Assembly (NCBI GenBank): GCA_963738445.1
Contig: CAVTWS010000009.1
Coordinates: forward strand, 1 to 64,000
Direction: 5' to 3'
Length of the DNA stretch: 64,000 nucleotides
Source: CAVTWS01 sp963738445
GTDB taxonomy: Bacteria; Actinomycetota; Acidimicrobiia; Acidimicrobiales; SHLQ01
The notes under the pieces are model-generated. The model searched no databases. It saw only the letters and a list, made by a program, of their open reading frames with translations, and was not told the origin of the DNA. The position numbers were made by a program, and so were the translations under genes. Shown in pieces: positions 47,482 to 57,861 of the stretch (the stretch's first letter is position 1; each line of letters opens with the position of its first letter).

Positions 47482-47503
47482 TTCAAGATAGAATCAGGTT
47501 CTG

Positions 47504-48927
47504 ATGGAGCGCGCCACCGTCGCCGAGATCGCCGCCAGCCCCGAAGGCCCCGCCGTCGGGGCGTTCTTCGATCTCGACGGCACCCTGATCGCCGGCTACT
47601 CCGCCAACGCCCTCACCAAGGACCGGATGCGGCGGCGGGAGTTCAGCGCGATGGAGCTCCTGCGCACGATCAGCGTGCTCATCGGCAGCGGCATCAACGA
47701 GACGAGCTTCGCCGAGCTCCTCGAGATCGGCGCCGACGGTTGGCGGGGACGCACCCACGAAGAGCTCGACGAGATGGGTCAGCGCCTCTTCGACGATGAC
47801 ATCCGCGGCCTCATCTACCCGGAGATGCGCGAGATCGTCCGAGCGCACCAGCGGCGCGGGCACACCGTCGTGCTCAGCTCCTCGGCATCGAGCTATCAGG
47901 TCGAGCCCGTGGCCCGCTACCTCGGGATCGACCACGTGCTCTGCAACCGCTTCATCCTCGAGGACGGCATCCTCACCGGCAAGGTCGAACGCCCGGTCGT
48001 GTTCGGCATGGGCAAGGCCGACGCCGTGCAGCGCTTCGCCGAGGATCGGGACATCGACCTCGACGCAGAGCTACTTCTACGCCGACGGCGACGAGGACAC
48101 CCCGCTGATGCACCTCGTCGGCAACCCGCGCCCGACGAACCCGGCGTCGGGGCATGGCCAAGGCCGCGGAGGCGGAGGGTTGGCCCGTGCTGCGCTTCAC
48201 CAGCCGGGGCTCGAGCCCCGACCGAATCGTGCGCGCCTTCATGGGCCTGGGGGCCGGGGTACCGATCATCGGCCTGGGCGTGGGGCTCGGATTGCTGCGG
48301 CGCGACAAGCGGGCCGGCATCAACTTCGTGTTCCAGAGGTGGCTCGAAGTGCTGTTCGAGACCAGCAACGTGCACATGAACGTCACCGGCGCGGAGAATG
48401 CCTGGGCCCAACGGCCGGCGGTGTTCCTCGTGAACCACAAGACGACCTTCGACGGGCTCGTCGCCCTGCGTGTTGTGGACAAGGACTTCACGACCGTCGC
48501 CAAGAAGCAGATCGGGAACAACGCGGTGACCTCGTTCTTCGGCGATCTGCTCGACATCGCGTGGGTGGACAAGTCCGACCCCAAGGGATCGGTCGATGCC
48601 CTCAAGCCGATCGAGGACCTCGCCCGCAAGGGCCTGTCCGTCCTGGTCGCTCCTGAGGGCACCCGGATCCAGGACGACGGGGTCGCGCCATTCAAGAAGG
48701 GCGCGTTCCGGATCGCCATGGCCGCCGGCCTGCCGATCGTCCCGATCGTGATCCGCAACGCCGAAGTCATCGGTGGTCACAGCGCGCTGGCCATGCACCC
48801 GGGCACCGTCGACGTGGTCGTGCTCCCGCCGATCTCCGTCGAGAACTGGGAGCTCGAGGAGCTCGAGGAGCGCATCGAAGAGGTTCGTCAGCTGTACATC
48901 TCGACCCTCGAGGACTGGCCGGGCTGA
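47504..48927 (+). CDS. HAD-IB phosphatase fused to PlsC-type acyltransferase (frameshifted)
   Basis: About 474 residues with single-base shifts near 48068 and 48143, between the domains. The N-terminal 200 residues are HAD-IB (SerB-like): AVGAFFDLDGTLIAGYSANA with the nucleophile Asp, HTVVLSSSASSYQVEPVARY, and YFYADGDEDTPL. The C-terminal half is a 1-acylglycerol-phosphate acyltransferase: FLVNHKTTFDGLVALRVVD (HX4D) and LVAPEGTRIQDDGVAPFKKG. The same fusion is known as PlsC in mycobacteria. It could make phosphatidate and remove its phosphate to give diacylglycerol. Confidence 0.87.
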
Positions 48928-48959
48928 CCCGGCGAGCTCGAGCCACAACGGGGGAAACC

Positions 48960-50552
48960 ATGCCAAGCCTTGCTCCACTGCCGGTCCTGATCTCCGATCG
49001 GGCCAGGTCGACGCCGAACGACGTCGCCATCGAGTCGATCTCCACCGGCGAGCAGCTCACGTGGCAGGACGTCGACCAGCAGTGCCGGCGGTGGGCGCAC
49101 GCGTACCGCCGCCTAGCCGTGGAGCCGGGCGAATACGTGGTGACGCTCATGCCGAACACCCCCGACGCCATGTACGCGTGGCTCGGCTGCGCCTGGCTCC
49201 GGGCGGTCGAGGTCCCCGTCAACACCGAGTACCGCGGCGAGTGGCTGACCCACGCGATCAACAACTCGCGAGCGAGGCTGATCGTGACCTCGCGCCGCTT
49301 CGCTCCCGCGCTCGCCCTCGTCGCCGATCGGCTCGAGCACGTCCACATCGTCGTCGTGTACGACGCCGAACCGGACGACGACGCGAGCGGCCTCGAAGGC
49401 TCCTTCCGCGTGATCACCGGCGAGGAGATGTTCGCCGACGCCGAGTCCATCGATCTGCAGCACCCGGACCTGTGGGACGTGATGAGCGTCATCTACACGT
49501 CGGGCACCACCGGCCAGGCCAAGGCGGTCCTGCAACCATGGGGCATGCAGGAGCTGTCCCGGATCCTCTTCTCCCCTCCCGAGTTCCAGGAGAGCGCCTT
49601 CTACGGCTTCTGGCCGCCGTTCCACACCCTGGGCAAGTCGATGCTCTTCGTGCCGGCGGCCACGGGCGGGAAGCTCGTCATGCGGGAACGCTTCAGCGTC
49701 AACGACTTCTGGAGCGACGTCCGAGAGCACGGCTGCACCGCCGCCCACGTCGTGAGCGTCATCGCCAGCTTCCTGTACGGGATGCCCGCGGAGGACGACG
49801 ACGCCGACAACCCGCTGAAGGCGGTGGTCATGGGCCCCGTCATCCCGGAGGTCGAGGACTTCAAGCGCCGCTTCGGCGTCAACGTCTACACCACCTTCGG
49901 GAGCACCGAGATCGGCAGCGTCCTCTTCACGCACATGCGCGACGTGGACGGGAGCAACTGGCAGAGCTGCGGCCGGGCCCTCGCCGAAGCCCCGGTCGAG
50001 GTCGCCGTGGTCGACGAGCACGATTTCCCGGTCGGGCCGGGCGAGATGGGCGAGATGATCGTCCGCCCCACGAGCCCGTGGACGCTCAACCTCGGGTACC
50101 TGAACATGCCGGAGGCGACGGTCCGCGCCTGGCGCAATGGCTGGTACCACACCGGCGACGCCTTCACCTACGACGAGGAAGGCGAGTACTACTTCGTCGA
50201 TCGGGCCAAGGACTACATCCGCCGGCGCGGCGAGAACATCTCCTCCTTCGAGGTGGAGCAAGCCGTGTGCTCCTTCCCGGCCGCCACGCAGGCCGCGGCC
50301 GTCGCCGTGCCCTCCGAGGTCGGCGAGGACGAGGTCATGGTGTTCGTGGTGGCCGATCCGGCTGAGTCGCTCGATCCGGGGGCGCTCATCGACTTCCTGA
50401 CCGCTCGGGTGCCGAAGTTCGCGCTCCCCCGCTACGTCGAGGTGCTCGACGCCCTGCCCTCCACCCAGGCCACGTTCCGGGTCCAGAAGGCCAAGTTGCG
50501 CGACCGCGGGCCCGGCTCCACCACGTTCGACCGCCTCGCCCCCACCCGCTGA
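48960..50552 (+). CDS. Acyl-CoA ligase (AMP-forming)
   Basis: A complete 530-residue ligase, closest to the crotonobetaine/carnitine-CoA ligase branch. The ATP loop is SVIYTSGTTGQAKAVLQPWG, A5 is YTTFGSTEIGS, A7 is GWYHTGDAF and the hinge is KDYIRRRGENISSFEVEQAV. The C-terminal motif reads STQATFRVQKAKLRD, with Arg where the catalytic Lys usually sits. GGGGGAAA precedes ATG 48960. Six bases separate it from the acyltransferase fusion, for which it may provide acyl-CoA. Confidence 0.9.
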   Translation: MPSLAPLPVLISDRARSTPNDVAIESISTGEQLTWQDVDQQCRRWAHAYRRLAVEPGEYVVTLMPNTPDAMYAWLGCAWLRAVEVPVNTEYRGEWLTHAINNSRARLIVTSRRFAPALALVADRLEHVHIVVVYDAEPDDDASGLEGSFRVITGEEMFADAESIDLQHPDLWDVMSVIYTSGTTGQAKAVLQPWGMQELSRILFSPPEFQESAFYGFWPPFHTLGKSMLFVPAATGGKLVMRERFSVNDFWSDVREHGCTAAHVVSVIASFLYGMPAEDDDADNPLKAVVMGPVIPEVEDFKRRFGVNVYTTFGSTEIGSVLFTHMRDVDGSNWQSCGRALAEAPVEVAVVDEHDFPVGPGEMGEMIVRPTSPWTLNLGYLNMPEATVRAWRNGWYHTGDAFTYDEEGEYYFVDRAKDYIRRRGENISSFEVEQAVCSFPAATQAAAVAVPSEVGEDEVMVFVVADPAESLDPGALIDFLTARVPKFALPRYVEVLDALPSTQATFRVQKAKLRDRGPGSTTFDRLAPTR

Positions 50553-50558
50553 CGTTCC

Positions 50559-53500
50559 ATGGACGACGGCACCTCCGATTCACTCGCCGAGACGCTGGCG
50601 GCGTGGCCCGCCACGGTGGCCGCGAGCGACGCGATGCACTTCAAGGGCGAGCACGATCCGCGCACGCGCGCCACCGGTCACTTCATCTACGTCCTCGACT
50701 CGGTGCCGGACTGGAAGCGGTTCGTCGCGGTGTGGGACCGCGCCAGCCGCATCCTCCCGCCGCTCCACAAACGGGTCGTCATGCCGACCGTGCCTGGCCG
50801 CCTGCCCGAGTGGCAGGACGACCCGGACTTCGATCTGCGCTTCCACCTGCGGCGCTTGCCGCGTCCCAGCGCCGGGCACGCTCCGCGAGGTGTTCGATTA
50901 TGCCGAGGTCGACGGCATGACGCCGCACGACCCCGGGCGGCCGCTCTGGCAGGTGACACTGTTCGAAGGACTGGAGGACGACCGGGCGGCCGTTCTCCTG
51001 AAGCTCCACCACGCCTGGATGGACGGCAACGCCTCGATCCAGCTCGCGCTGCTGGCGTACGACAGCGAGCGTGACGGCGATCTCGCCAAGGTGATGCCGG
51101 ACCGCCCCACCGCGACGGCACCGCGAGCGCGAGGACCCGTCGAGCGCCTCACCGAAGGGACCTCGAGCGCGGCCCGGCTGGGCACCTCGGTGGTGGGTGA
51201 CGCCGGGCGCCTCGTCCGCCGCGTCGCCACCGACCCCCGCGGGACGGTTGCCGGGGTCGCCGAGCTGGCGGCATCGACGAGACGGTTGCTCACGCCGGTC
51301 TCCGCGCCACCGTCGCCGATCCTCTCGTCGCGGAGTCCCGGATCGCGGTTCGAGGTGCTCGACGTGCCGTTCCCGGACCTGCGGGCGGCCGCGAAGGCGA
51401 CCGGCTGCACCATCAACGACGCCTACCTCGCCGGCGTCGCCGGAGGGCTCGGGCGCTACCACGAGGCGCTGGGCGTCGAGATCGACGCCATCCCGGTCGG
51501 GATGCCGATCAGCACGCGCGACGCGGATGACCGCGCCCTCGGCAACCAGGTGGCGGCCACGATGATGGCCGCCCCCATCGCGATCAAGGATCCCATCGAG
51601 CGGATGCAGCGGTTCCATGAGCTGGTCCTCGCCGCCCGCTATGAACCGGCGATGGATGCGCTGTCCGGCATGGCGAACATCCTGGTGCACCTCCCCGATC
51701 AGCTGTTGACCGGTCCGTTGATGCAGCTGGTCAAGATCGACCTCGGCGTGAGCCAGGTGAGGGGCCTCCTCGAGCCCAGCTACCTCGCCGGTACGCAGAT
51801 CATGCGGGCGTACGGCTTCGGCCCGAAGACCGGTCTCGCCGCGTTCATCGGGATGATGACGCACCTCGACACCTGCTGCATCGGCGTCCACGCCGACCCG
51901 GCTGCGGTGACCGATCCCGATCTGCTCCTGCGGTGCCTGCGGGAGAGCTTCGACGAGGTGATCGCGGTCGCGTCGAGCGTGGTCGCGGGCCTTCGCCGGC
52001 GGTGGCGGCTGGAGCGCGAAGCCCTGGCCACCCGGCGCGCCGTCATCGACGAGATCCACTCGGAAGCCAACTTCCAGCACGGCCTCGAGGCCCTGGCGGC
52101 CCAGCTCGGCCACGACGCGGTACTGGTGGAGACCGACGCCCGCCGCTACCTCGACGAGATGGTGACGGTCCACAGCGAGGCCCTCCCCGACTTCAACCTC
52201 CTCCTGAGTCGTCTCGCCGATCGCCGGGGCTACGAGGGCGTGATCCAGTGCGACGACGCGGCCATCGAGCGCCTGCGCGAGCTGAACGTGACGAGCCCAC
52301 TGGTCATGCTGACCGGCCACCGTTCCTACACCGACTTCGTGGTTCGGGTGCCATTCGCCCGGCGGGGGTTCGATCGCGAATACCGCTTCGCCGGCGCCAA
52401 CATCGCCTTCTGGCCCATGGACGCCATCGGGCACTCCGCCGGGATCATCTACATCCGGCGGGGGTTCCGTGATCCGGTGTACTCGTTCGTGCTGCGCCGG
52501 TACGTCGGCTGGTTGACCGAGCACCGGGCCAACTTCCTGTGGGCGATCGAGGGCGGCCGCACCCGGACCGGGAAGCTCCTGGCCCCAAAGGCCGGGCTGC
52601 TCGCCTACGTCGCCGACGCCTACCTCGACGGTCGGGGACCTGAGGTCATGCTCGTCCCGGGCACCGTGGTGTACGAGCACCTGAGCGAGGTCTTCGAGTA
52701 CGCCCGCTACGGGCGCGGCGGATCCAAGTCCGACGAGAGCCTCGTCGCGTTCCTGCCGTTCTGGCGTCAACAGCGGCGGGTACCCGAGGAAGCGTCCATC
52801 GGTGTCGGAATCGGCGAACCGGTCGCCCTCGGCGACTTCCTCGCCCGCGACGGGCACGATTCCGAAGGGGTCGCCGAAGGCATCCAGGCCGCGCTCCTCG
52901 AGGTCTCACGCCGCATCGACGCCTCGACACCGATCACCCCCGTGGCGCTCGTGCTCCTCCCGCTGCTCGAACGCGACGGCGCCACGGCGACGATCGAGGG
53001 ACTCGTCGCCGACCTCGCCCCCATCCTCGAGCACATCGCGCGACGCCGCCTGCCCGTGACCGCGCCGGGGGTGGGCGACACCGCCGGCGTTCGCCGCGCC
53101 ATCGAGCTGCTCCGCACGCAGGGCCTGGTGACCGTCGAAGGGTCAGGCGACCAGGCCCGGTGCTGCGTCGTGCCGGGTCGTCACGCCGAAGCCGCCTACT
53201 ACCGAAACGCCGTCGTCCACTACTTCGCCGTCCGCTCGATCACCGAGATCGCCCTCGTGCGCGCCGGCTCGGCGGGCAACAGGAACCGGGTCGCAACGTT
53301 CTGGCAGGAGGTCGACTGCCTCCGCGATCTCCTCGCCCACGAGTTCTTCTTCGCCGAGGGCTCGACCTTCACCGAGGAGGTTCGCGACGAACTGGTGGCC
53401 GCGCTCCCGACGTGGGAAGCCCGGCTCGCGGCACCCGACGGTTTCCAGCGCGTGCTCGACGCCTTGCGACCGTTCGTCGCTCCCCGCACGCTGGCGCCGT

Positions 53501-53817
53501 TCCTCGAGGCCTACGGGCTCGTCGCCGACGGGCTGCTGCGGCGGGGCTCGCTCCCCGTGACCGACGAGGGCCACCTGACCTCCGACTGCCTCGCTCACGG
53601 CCAGCTCGAACTGGCGCTGGGGCGCCTCGGGCGCCCCGACGCCGTCTCGCTCAACATGTTCCAGACCCCGCTCGCCGCCGCCCGGGCGAGGGGGTTGCTC
53701 GAGGGTGACGAAGCCGACGGTCGACGCCGGTTCGCGGACGCCATCGCGGCACCGCTCGCCGCCGTCGCCGAGCTCGAAGGGCGGGCCGCCCGCGATGCGG
53801 TCAGTTCGCCGGCGTAG
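50559..53817 (+). CDS. WS/DGAT-PlsB fusion: two acyltransferases in one protein (frameshifted)
   Basis: About 1085 residues with one inserted base near 50875. Residues 1-480 are a WS/DGAT: LHHAWMDGNASIQLALLAYD gives the HHxxxDG motif at about 150. Residues 490-1085 are a PlsB-like glycerol-3-phosphate acyltransferase: TGHRSYTDFVVRVPFARRGF (HX4D, about 587), IAFWPMDAIGHSAGIIYIRR and AIEGGRTRTGKLLAPKAGLL (about 663), and VMLVPGTVVYEH. It would catalyse the first and last acylations of triacylglycerol synthesis. In M. tuberculosis the same functions are separate neighbours (plsB2, plsC, Rv2484c). The frame is open through the junction, so the fusion is not an artefact of the shift. Confidence 0.88.
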
Positions 53818-55042
53818 CGGTGCCGACGCCTGCAGGGTCCGCCACACCGCTGGCGCGCAGGATGCCGGCCAGGTGGGCGTCGTAGTCGCCAACGCGCGCG
53901 GTGAGGTGACCCGTCGGCTGCCATCGGATCGACGGCTCCTCCCAGTGCCGCCACAGGAGCACCGCCCCGGGTGGCGGGGCGACCCGGTCGCCCTGGCCGG
54001 CGACGATGAAGCGGCGCTCCCTGGGGACGAGGCAAGGCCTCGCCAACGGCGAAACGATGCCGTGCACCAGGGCCGAGCGCCAGTCGAAGACCCCACGGTG
54101 GGCCTGTCGCTTGGACCCGACGACCGGTTCGGCCGCTCGCAACGCTTCGGCGAGGTCGCCGGACGGGACCACGGCGATCACGCACGACAGGTCCCCGTCG
54201 ACGGTCGACAGCAGGCTGGCGACGTAGGACCCGAGCGAGAACCCGTACACCGCGATGCTCGTCGCTCCCTCGTGTTCGCGCAGCCACCCCAGGAGCCGCC
54301 GCACGTCCCAGATCGACTGGGCCAGACCGAGCACGTTGTTGACCGGGTGCACGTTCGACACGAACATCTGGTCGCTCCCCATCCCCGCCCGGCGTCGGCC
54401 GTGGAGCGGGAGCACAGGGAGCAGCACGTTGACGCCGAGCTCGTCGTGCAGCTTCCGCACATGGAAGCTCTCGACGTCGCGCAGCCGGCCCATGCCCGCC
54501 CCGTGGAGGCACACCAGCCACGGCCGCGGCCCGCCCTCGTGGCGGAGGACGGTGGCGAACAGGTCCTGGTTGGCCGCGAAGGAGCGCCAACGATCGCCGC
54601 CGGGTTCGCCGGGATGCGGCTCGAACCCGCTGGTGGACCGGAGCACCTCGACCGGGCCCCGCCGGCGGCCCACGGTCTCGATGTCGACGTGCTCCAGCGG
54701 CGATGGAGGGGCGAGGTAGCCGGTGGGGTCGTCGAGCCACCCATGAGCGTCGTAGAACCGCACGGCGGCGTCGAGCTCGGACGAGGACTGCTGGTACTGG
54801 CGCTGCGGAAAGATCGAGCCGAGCAACCCCATCGGCATGGTGAAGAGCTCGTCGACCGCGACGGCCGCCGCCAGCCCCGCCGTCGGTGCCGGGTTCGGGA
54901 CGTCGCTGACCAGTTGCTCGCCCCGGCGCTCGGCCAGCGCGGCACGCGCCGCGAAGGCGACGCCGGCGGCTCCGGCCTTCGCCAACGGCAGGCCGACGGC
55001 CACGCCCATCCCCCGGACCACGGCTCGTGGCGGGCTCCTCAC
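53801..55042 (-). CDS. Alpha/beta hydrolase beside the acyltransferase fusion
   Basis: A complete 413-residue protein, paralog of the gene at 36571. PWLVCLHGAGMGRLRDVESF is the oxyanion region, VLLPVLPLHGRRRAGMGS the shared signature, SIAVYGFSLGSYVASLLSTV the nucleophile elbow and a late His lies in QPTGHLTA. Convergent with the fusion gene, overlapping it by 17 bases. A lipase acting on the triacylglycerol made next door is plausible (mycobacterial lipQ sits by plsC). Confidence 0.8.
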   Translation of the reverse strand: MRSPPRAVVRGMGVAVGLPLAKAGAAGVAFAARAALAERRGEQLVSDVPNPAPTAGLAAAVAVDELFTMPMGLLGSIFPQRQYQQSSSELDAAVRFYDAHGWLDDPTGYLAPPSPLEHVDIETVGRRRGPVEVLRSTSGFEPHPGEPGGDRWRSFAANQDLFATVLRHEGGPRPWLVCLHGAGMGRLRDVESFHVRKLHDELGVNVLLPVLPLHGRRRAGMGSDQMFVSNVHPVNNVLGLAQSIWDVRRLLGWLREHEGATSIAVYGFSLGSYVASLLSTVDGDLSCVIAVVPSGDLAEALRAAEPVVGSKRQAHRGVFDWRSALVHGIVSPLARPCLVPRERRFIVAGQGDRVAPPPGAVLLWRHWEEPSIRWQPTGHLTARVGDYDAHLAGILRASGVADPAGVGTATPAN

Positions 55043-55049
55043 CGTCCGG

Positions 55050-55055
55050 ATCGTA
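55050..55055 (-). promoter_or_regulatory. -10 element TACGAT, leaderless
   Basis: On the minus strand TACGAT begins 13 bases before GTG 55042 with no Shine-Dalgarno. No palindrome is present here. Confidence 0.45.
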
Positions 55056-55119
55056 GTGGCGTTCTACCTGGCCGGTACGATCCGCCGGTCGTAGGTGGAC
55101 AACGAGGAACGACCCGGTC

Positions 55120-56439
55120 ATGACCGATGCGACGCTGCACCCCGTGCCCCACGGCAGGGGTGTGCCGCAGGCCACGGCGACGGCGGCCGGGTACACGGAG
55201 GAGGAGCACCTCGTCGCCGGCGTGGCGCACACGTACTCGGGCCCCGCCAGCGGGCCGGCGACCGTGGCCAGCCGAAGCAACCCGTATGTCACCCGCATCC
55301 TCGTGCGGTGCCCGACCGACCCGGCGCGCTTCAGCGGGCGCGTCCTGCTCGAGCCGTTCAACACCTCCAGCGGAGCCGACGTCGATGCGATCTGGTCCCG
55401 CGCCGCGCCGGTCCTCGTCGACCAGGGCGACGCCTGGGTCGGGGTGAGCCAGCGGGTCTCCTCGGAGAAGGAGCTCGAGAAGCACGACTCCCAGCGCTAC
55501 GGCGCCGTCTCGATCCCGTCGAACGACTTGGCCTGGGACGTGCTGCGGCAGGTCGGCGCCCTCGTGCGCGACCCCGTGGCCGGACCGCTGCGGGGCCGCC
55601 ACGTCGAGCACCTCTACCTGGCCGGCTACTCCCAGAGCGGCGCCGAGACGGCGGCCTTCGCGATGGCGTTCCACGACCGCAGCACACGGTCGGACGGTTC
55701 GCCCCTGTTCGACGGCTACTTCCCCGCCGCCCACTCCGGGAGCGTGACGTCGCTCCAGTCGGGCCGGGCCCGGTTGCCGACGTTCGAGAGCATCTCCATG
55801 CAGGCCGTCGCCGTCCCCGTGGTCGACGTGGAGACCCAGACCGACGTCGAGGGGTTCCACGTCCAGCTGTCCGATGACCGTCGCTACACCAGCCCCGGAG
55901 GGGCGCACATCCGCCGGGACGACAGCGATCGGCCCGAGGACCGGTACCGCCTCTACGAGGTCGCCGCCGCCCCGCACGCGTCGATGGTTCAGGGGTGCGA
56001 CGGCGAGCTCTCCACGTTCCCCACCGATGCCTTCCTGCGCGCCGCCCTCGTCAACCTGTTCCGCTGGGCCGAGGACGGCGTGGACCCGCCTTCCGCGCCC
56101 CGCCTCGAGCTGTCGGCGCTCGACGTCGTGTCGAGCGTCCAGGTCGACGACATCGGCAACGCCGTCGGCGGGGTCCGCTCGCCGTTCGTCGACGTCCCGC
56201 TGGCGCGCTACGACGCCCACTCGTCACCCGGACCGCGCTGCGTCCTCGCCGGACGGGAGACGACCCTGACGCCGGCCGAGCTGGCCACCCGCTACGGCGA
56301 CGCCGGCGCGTACCTGGAGGCGTTCGCCGCAAACCTCGATGCGACGATCACCGCGGGGTTCCTGCTGGTGCAGGACCGAGCGGGCCTGCTCGCGGCACAG
56401 CGGGCCAAGGCCGAGCAGGCGTTCCGCCCGGCGTCATGA
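55120..56439 (+). CDS. Alpha/beta hydrolase of the Abhydrolase_10 type
   Basis: A complete 439-residue protein. ATVASRSNPYVTRILVRCPT near the N-terminus, RVLLEPFNTSSGADVDAIWS, the nucleophile elbow YLAGYSQSGAETAAFAMAFH and a late PHASMVQG are typical of this uncharacterised hydrolase family. The catalytic Ser is in GYSQSG. It is divergent from the lipase-like gene and followed by a P450 about 100 bases later. Confidence 0.8.
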   Translation: MTDATLHPVPHGRGVPQATATAAGYTEEEHLVAGVAHTYSGPASGPATVASRSNPYVTRILVRCPTDPARFSGRVLLEPFNTSSGADVDAIWSRAAPVLVDQGDAWVGVSQRVSSEKELEKHDSQRYGAVSIPSNDLAWDVLRQVGALVRDPVAGPLRGRHVEHLYLAGYSQSGAETAAFAMAFHDRSTRSDGSPLFDGYFPAAHSGSVTSLQSGRARLPTFESISMQAVAVPVVDVETQTDVEGFHVQLSDDRRYTSPGGAHIRRDDSDRPEDRYRLYEVAAAPHASMVQGCDGELSTFPTDAFLRAALVNLFRWAEDGVDPPSAPRLELSALDVVSSVQVDDIGNAVGGVRSPFVDVPLARYDAHSSPGPRCVLAGRETTLTPAELATRYGDAGAYLEAFAANLDATITAGFLLVQDRAGLLAAQRAKAEQAFRPAS

Positions 56440-56540
56440 CCGCGGGCGCGTCCAGTCGTGCTGCGACCTCCCTGCGCTCACCGTGCCGTCGGGCCGAACC
56501 GTCACCTCGGCTGACAACACTCCCGGAAGGACCACCACAC

Positions 56541-57856
56541 ATGCCAGGAAGATCTGGAGCCGAAACCCCTGCAGTGGCTCACACCGAGGTTCGAGATGCC
56601 GGGACCATCTTCGCCGACCCGCTCGGCCTACGCCGATCCCGTCGCCTGGCACGCGGCCGCCAGGCGGCTCCGCGAGCGAGGCCCCGATCCTGCAGGGTGT
56701 CGCTGACGGACTACCCGGACTTCTGGGCGATCACCAAGCACGCCGACGTGATGGAGATCGAGCGCAACCCCGACATCTTCACCAACGCACCCGTCCCGAC
56801 GCTGATGCGCGAACGCGGACGCGAGGCGAGCGGCCATGGCCGAGACGCCGGTCAAGACGCTGATCCAGATGGACGGCGACGAGCACAAGGCGCACCGCAA
56901 CATCGTCAACGACTGGTTCAAGCCCGGCCAACGTCAAGCGGATGTCCGGACCGGATCGACGAGCTGGCCGAGCAGTTCGTCGACCGGATGGCCGCGATGG
57001 GCGGCCGCTGCGACTTCGTCAACGACGTCGCGCTGCACTACCCGCTGCAGGTGATCCTCTCGATCCTCGGGCTGCCCGAGGAGGACTACCGCACGGATGC
57101 TCAAGCTCACCCAGGAGCTCTTCGGCGCCGAGGACCCCGACATCGGCCGCGTGGGCGAGGACGCGTCGGTGCTCGAGGTCGTGCTCGACTTCGTCAACTA
57201 CTTCACCGCGCTGGCCGCCGACCGGCGGGCGAACCCGACCGACGACCTCGCCTCGGTGATCGCCAACGCCGAGCTCGACGGCGCAGCCGCTGGCCGACAT
57301 GGACGTGATCGGGCTTCTACCTCATCATCGCCACGGCCGGCCACGACACGACGTCGAACTCGATCGCCGGCGGGCTGCTCGCGCTCGCTGGAGCACCCCG
57401 ACCAGCTCGAGCTCCTCCGGTCGGACCCGACGCTGATCGACCACGCCGCCGACGAGATCATCCGCTACGTCTCACCGGTGAAGCACTTCCTGCGCACCTG
57501 CCGAGGCGCCGTTCACCCTCCGGGACGTGACGTTCCAGCCCGGCGACGTGGTGCTGCTGTCGTACGCATCGGCCAACCGCGACGAGGAGGTGTTCGCCGA
57601 CCCGTTCGCGCCTCGACGTCCGGCGGGAGAACGCGGCGTCGCACCTCGCGTTCGGGTTCGGCCGCCACTTCTGCCTCGGCGCCCACCTCGCCCGCATGGA
57701 GATCCGGGCGATCTTCCGCGAGCTCCTCGGCCGGCTCGACACCATCGAGCTCGACGGCGACGTCACCTTCGTTGAGTCCCGCCTCGTGTCGGGACCGAAG
57801 CAGCTACCCGTCCGATTCACCTGGAAGCACGACAGGGCCCGGCTCACCGGCGGCTG
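56541..57856 (+). CDS. Cytochrome P450 with many frameshifts
   Basis: About 430 residues spread over three frames with at least six single-base shifts between 56620 and 57620. Segments in order: TDYPDFWAITKHADVMEIER, LIQMDGDEHKAHRNIVNDWF, ALHYPLQVILSILGLPEEDY, then IATAGHDTTSNSIAGGLLAL (I-helix, about 57330), DHAADEIIRYVSPVKHFLRT (ExxR) and FGFGRHFCLGAHLARMEIRA (heme Cys, about 57660). All functional parts survive, so the shifts are probably errors, although their density here leaves a true pseudogene possible. The pattern is that of steroid/lipid-hydroxylating actinobacterial P450s. Confidence 0.72.
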
Positions 57857-57861
57857 AGGCC

